Part shown: positions 34,247 through 36,791 of the stretch, in pieces
Layout: each line of letters starts with the position of its first letter
Numbering within the stretch: position 1 is the stretch's first letter
DNA from: an uncultured Lachnospiraceae bacterium
Lineage (GTDB): Bacteria; Bacillota; Clostridia; Lachnospirales; Lachnospiraceae
Assembly: GCA_910586355.1 (NCBI GenBank)
Contig: CAJUHJ010000016.1
Location: 1 to 36,791 of the forward strand
Length of the DNA: 36,791 nucleotides
Direction of reading: 5' to 3'
Notes under the pieces: generated by a model
The model's database searches: none
What the model was told of the DNA's origin: nothing
Seen by the model: only the letters and a program-made list of their open reading frames with translations
Position numbers and translations under genes: made by a program

Positions 34247-35092
34247 TTAATCTCTCTGTAACCCACATTTAGAACAATACTGATTACCCCTAAATTTATC
34301 TAAGTTATGACTTTCTCCACCGCCTGCGGTAATAGAACCACCATGGTTTGTAGCATCCGTGTGTGCATCCAATTCATCTGGAGTTAAGAACTTGTTGTGG
34401 CAAACTTTACATTCCTCATATGCTTCTTCTCTACATGTCTTAACTGTAAACGCTGTTCCTGTGAATGAACCCTTAGAACTGTATTTCATTGTATCCATCC
34501 ACTGATGTTTGCAAGCCGGAGCCGGTCCTGCTACAACGTTGATTGTACAAACGTAATCTCTGTATCTGCCCTGTGCGTCCTGTCCTCTGTTTACCATTAC
34601 TTTTACCTGACCGATTCCTGTTGCTGTTACTCTGCCCGTTGAATCAATCGTTGCAATATGGTCGTTATAGGAAAATGTGCTCTCATAATCTGTATACTGC
34701 CCCTGAATAAGCAGAAAACTTTCGCCTACCCGAAGTGTCTTTGTCGTAGCTGTAAGATACGGCTTCGGAGCGGCTTTCTTAACCGTCACCTTACATTTCA
34801 CTTTCTTGTTGCCGACTTTAGCTGTGATTGTAACTTTTCCTGCTTTCTTTGTCACTACGTTACAGCCCTTCTTTGTAACTGTTGCAATGCGCTTGTTGGA
34901 AGAAGTGCATGTAGCCTTTTTGCCTGTGCCCTTAAGGTTCAGCGTAAACCGCTCCCCTGCCGTCAAAGTAATATTCTTCTGGTCTAATTTGACCGTTGCC
35001 GCTTCTGCGTTCTTCGGCAGAAAAGAAACTGCCGCAAGCACAGCCATCAATGCAAATAATGTTTTCTTCATAAATCCATTCGTTTTTCCCAT
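34247..35092 (-). CDS. Secreted Ig-like (Big2) protein with Cys/His tail, unit 4
   Basis: Exported protein of 281 residues. Signal peptide MKKTLFALMAVLAAVSFLPK, then the conserved Ig-like half (SSNKRIATVTKKGCNVVTKK, TDYESTFSYNDHIATIDSTG), then its own tail version: CKHQW, YEECKVCHNKFLTPDELDAH, TDATNHGGSITAGGG, YCSKCGLQRD. The changes relative to unit 2 are concentrated in the last 90 residues, whereas the first 190 differ at a handful of sites. GGAGG precedes the start. Its regulator has been reduced to a start codon and a few residues. Confidence 0.82.
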   Translation of the reverse strand: MGKTNGFMKKTLFALMAVLAAVSFLPKNAEAATVKLDQKNITLTAGERFTLNLKGTGKKATCTSSNKRIATVTKKGCNVVTKKAGKVTITAKVGNKKVKCKVTVKKAAPKPYLTATTKTLRVGESFLLIQGQYTDYESTFSYNDHIATIDSTGRVTATGIGQVKVMVNRGQDAQGRYRDYVCTINVVAGPAPACKHQWMDTMKYSSKGSFTGTAFTVKTCREEAYEECKVCHNKFLTPDELDAHTDATNHGGSITAGGGESHNLDKFRGNQYCSKCGLQRD

Positions 35093-35182
35093 GTCTTTTC
35101 TCCCTCCAGTATATTCAAACAGCTAATCCCCTGTTTGTTCCGCTCCACCAGCCTGTCAGGTTTCCGCAAAATTTTCCTGTTT

Positions 35183-35201
35183 TGACATCTAGTGAATGTC
35201 A
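35183..35201. promoter_or_regulatory. Array operator, unit 4
   Basis: TGACATCTAGTGAATGTCA, plus half-site AATGTCA at 35248-35254. Confidence 0.6.
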
Positions 35202-35212
35202 TTTATTGTCTA

Positions 35213-35241
35213 ATTATAGCGTATGCCGTCCCATATGACAA
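35213..35241 (-). promoter_or_regulatory. Leftward promoter, unit 4
   Basis: TTGTCA and TATAAT on the minus strand with 17-base spacing, as in units 2 and 3. Confidence 0.65.
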
Positions 35242-35282
35242 GCAGTAAATGTCAAATATCCAGAAGTAAATAAGGTGGGTAT

Positions 35283-35309
35283 ATGTACAAGAATAAAAGT
35301 TCCCCTTAA
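35283..35309 (+). pseudogene. Vestige of the XRE regulator, unit 4
   Basis: Only the first codons remain (MYKNKSS), then a stop. Similarity to the other units ends at about 35302, inside a terminator hairpin, which marks the right junction of the array. Confidence 0.75.
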
Positions 35310-35338
35310 TCATTTTACATAGATTAAGAGGAACTTTT
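35295..35338. terminator. Bidirectional terminator at the array junction
   Basis: AAAAGTTCC and CTTAAT (35295-35310) pair with ATTAAG and GGAACTTTT (35323-35338), with T-runs on both strands. It probably ends the leftward gene at 35422-36204. Confidence 0.8.
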
Positions 35339-35421
35339 TGCTCCTTCCTTGAGCAGTCTTATAATTTATAAGGAAATATTAACTTTTATTTATGATACGC
35401 ATTCTACAATTAAGAATCATT

Positions 35422-36204
35422 TTAAAACTCCGAATTTTTCAGCAGTGACGGCATTTTCCCCTCTACAAGCTGACGCACATACAATTCATTAATCAGGCGT
35501 TCTATTGCTTTTGCTTCATTTTTGGTGCTTTTCTGCTGTTCCAGCATTAGGAACATTCCAGTATATGTCATAACCGCCCACTCTTCTTCCAGTATGCTCT
35601 CCCCTTCTTTTAATTCTCCCTTTTCCCATAAATATTTTTCATACATCTTTATGTGCAGACGTAAATCAAACGAAGTTGAAATATCATCTTCTGTCAATCC
35701 GGTAAACAAATCACTTTCCCTATATTTGCAATCCCATTCGTCTTTTATATAAGCCACTTTTCCGATTCCCTTTTCCAGCAAATCCGTATCTATTAAAAAA
35801 TAGTTACATATGTCCCTGACAAAATCTTCTATTTGTGAAGTCTGACCGTCTGCTGATTTTTTTATAACTATCGTTTTTTTTGCAATATCCAATCGGTTGT
35901 TTACTTCTTTTTCTGATGTTGAAACACCATCGCCTAAAATCTTTAAAAGCAGTCTGCTGATTCTAAGCTGTGACACAGAAGGTTCCGCTTTTTTATAGGA
36001 TTTGAGAAATCTGCTGAAATTATATCCAAAATATTCCCTGCCGTCTGCCAGTTCCCTTAAAACGCGGTATACAATCTCCTGATATTCCGGAATCAAAACA
36101 TTATATTTCTCTTTTACTGCATTTTCCCCAAAATCAATTTTTCTGTGATACTCCCTGATTTCAGTTTCATCGCCAGTGCAGTAATATTCATCTTCCATAA
36201 TCAT
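35422..36204 (-). CDS. Unrecognised cytosolic protein
   Basis: Helical, charged protein of 260 residues with no signal or membrane segment. The frame opens at 36237, but AGGAGG lies eight bases before the ATG at 36204 (MIMEDEYYC), the preferred start. A region GREYFGYNFSRFLKSYKKAE is followed by LRISRLLLKILGDGVSTSEK. The C-terminal half is rich in Glu and Lys with VAYIKDEWDCKYRESDLFTG. I do not recognise a family. Downstream it has its own terminator. Upstream are tandem repeats carrying leftward promoter-like pairs, which may drive it. Confidence 0.7.
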   Translation of the reverse strand: MIMEDEYYCTGDETEIREYHRKIDFGENAVKEKYNVLIPEYQEIVYRVLRELADGREYFGYNFSRFLKSYKKAEPSVSQLRISRLLLKILGDGVSTSEKEVNNRLDIAKKTIVIKKSADGQTSQIEDFVRDICNYFLIDTDLLEKGIGKVAYIKDEWDCKYRESDLFTGLTEDDISTSFDLRLHIKMYEKYLWEKGELKEGESILEEEWAVMTYTGMFLMLEQQKSTKNEAKAIERLINELYVRQLVEGKMPSLLKNSEF

Positions 36205-36247
36205 TCTTTTATCCTCCTGTCTGCAAAACAAACCCATTTTTTAATAA

Positions 36248-36791
36248 ATTCCCAGTGCCGCCATTCTATGACGACATTCAAATAAAGATATGCCATGCTT
36301 ATCATACCACAGCATAAAAAAGATTGACAGCAGAAATTCCACAAAATCCAGCGTTTTTCAAAAAATTCCCAGTCCCAGCATTTATGGTTACGCTGATTTC
36401 AGCTCTAATATATACTGCCATTATTCAACAAACAATGCTCTGTTTCCAAAAGGGGTGATTTTTTCAGGACATTCCCAGTCCCTGCACTTATGGTTACGAT
36501 GATTTCAGCCCTAATATATACTGCCATTATTCAACAGACAATGCTCTGTTTCCGAAAGGGGTGATTTTTTCAGGATATTCACAGTCCCTGCATTTAGTGA
36601 ATACTGACTGACAGCGTTCCTTTATACTGTTTTTATTCAACGGACAGACAATGCTCTGTTTCCGAAAGGGGGTGATTTTTCAGGATATTCACAGTCCCTG
36701 CATTTATGGTTACGCTGATTGTCAGCTCTAATATATACTGCCATTATTCAACAGACAATGCTCTGTTTCCGAAAGGGATGATTTTTTCAGG
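36248..36791. repeat. Tandem array of about 106-bp non-coding repeats
   Basis: Copies begin at 36365, 36471, 36577 and 36687 (periods 106, 106, 110), with a degenerate copy from 36248. The window ends inside or at the end of the last copy. Shared pieces are ATTCCCAGTCCC or ATTCACAGTCCC, TTATGGTTACG, aatatatactgccattattc, ACAATGCTCTGTTTCC, and GGGGTGATTTTTTCAGG. Three copies keep a leftward TTGTCT (or TTGTTT) 17 bases from TATATT. No ORF spans them. Confidence 0.85.

Noticed and set aside
36248..36791. CRISPR array
   Set aside because: The whole 106-bp unit is repeated; there are no short identical repeats separated by unique spacers, and no cas genes.

Overview
The window looks like the chromosome of a low-to-moderate-GC Clostridia, most probably a gut Lachnospiraceae. 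The evidence is Gram-positive ribosome binding sites, a tyrosine T-box leader, an UxuA/UxuB pair, a Y-family polymerase/YolD cassette, and secreted proteins with Ig-like (Big2) domains and beta-helices. The species cannot be fixed from the sequence alone.

Left part (1-15.6 kb) is mostly ordinary chromosome. A leftward histidine kinase, response regulator and TatD nuclease face a rightward three-gene ABC exporter. This layout resembles the LnrJK/LnrLMN amphiphile-resistance systems. A 14-bp inverted repeat lies between the two divergent promoters. Next come uxuA-uxuB (glucuronate catabolism), tyrS behind a complete promoter and T-box leader, a convergent small alarmone synthetase, a Na/Pi cotransporter with a PhoU-like tail, a zinc-ribbon protein, and a pair of overlapping genes I do not recognise. 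A 57-residue ORF lies on the opposite strand.

Middle part (15.6-28.1 kb): a leftward 8-kb gene for a giant secreted protein carries a signal peptide, two beta-helix modules around a GLUG region, 18 alternating helical repeats, and Fn3 plus Ig-like C-terminal domains. One missing base in an A-run splits it into two reading frames. A divergent Y-family polymerase/YolD operon follows, with a small convergent gene. Both of their promoters carry LexA-like boxes in the spacer, which suggests an SOS cassette. A membrane GGDEF protein comes next.

Right part (28.1-36.8 kb) is an accessory region. It holds a tRNA 3'-end-like remnant, an Rpn/PD-(D/E)XK transposase-like gene, and a compact three-way-junction DNA element. 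After these comes a fourfold array whose unit is a small XRE regulator divergent from a secreted Ig-like protein with a Cys/His-rich tail. The N-terminal 190 residues are nearly constant between copies and the C-terminal 90 vary. All four divergent regions share the same leftward promoter and a TGACAT/ATGTCA operator. Two regulators (units 2 and 4) and one effector (unit 1) have decayed. The unit-2 regulator is interrupted by what looks like a decayed small-toxin locus followed by an intact free-standing small-RNA gene. The window ends with an unrecognised leftward gene and a tandem array of about 106-bp repeats, each carrying a leftward promoter-like pair. The repeated XRE/Ig-like array is the best candidate for an undescribed system.
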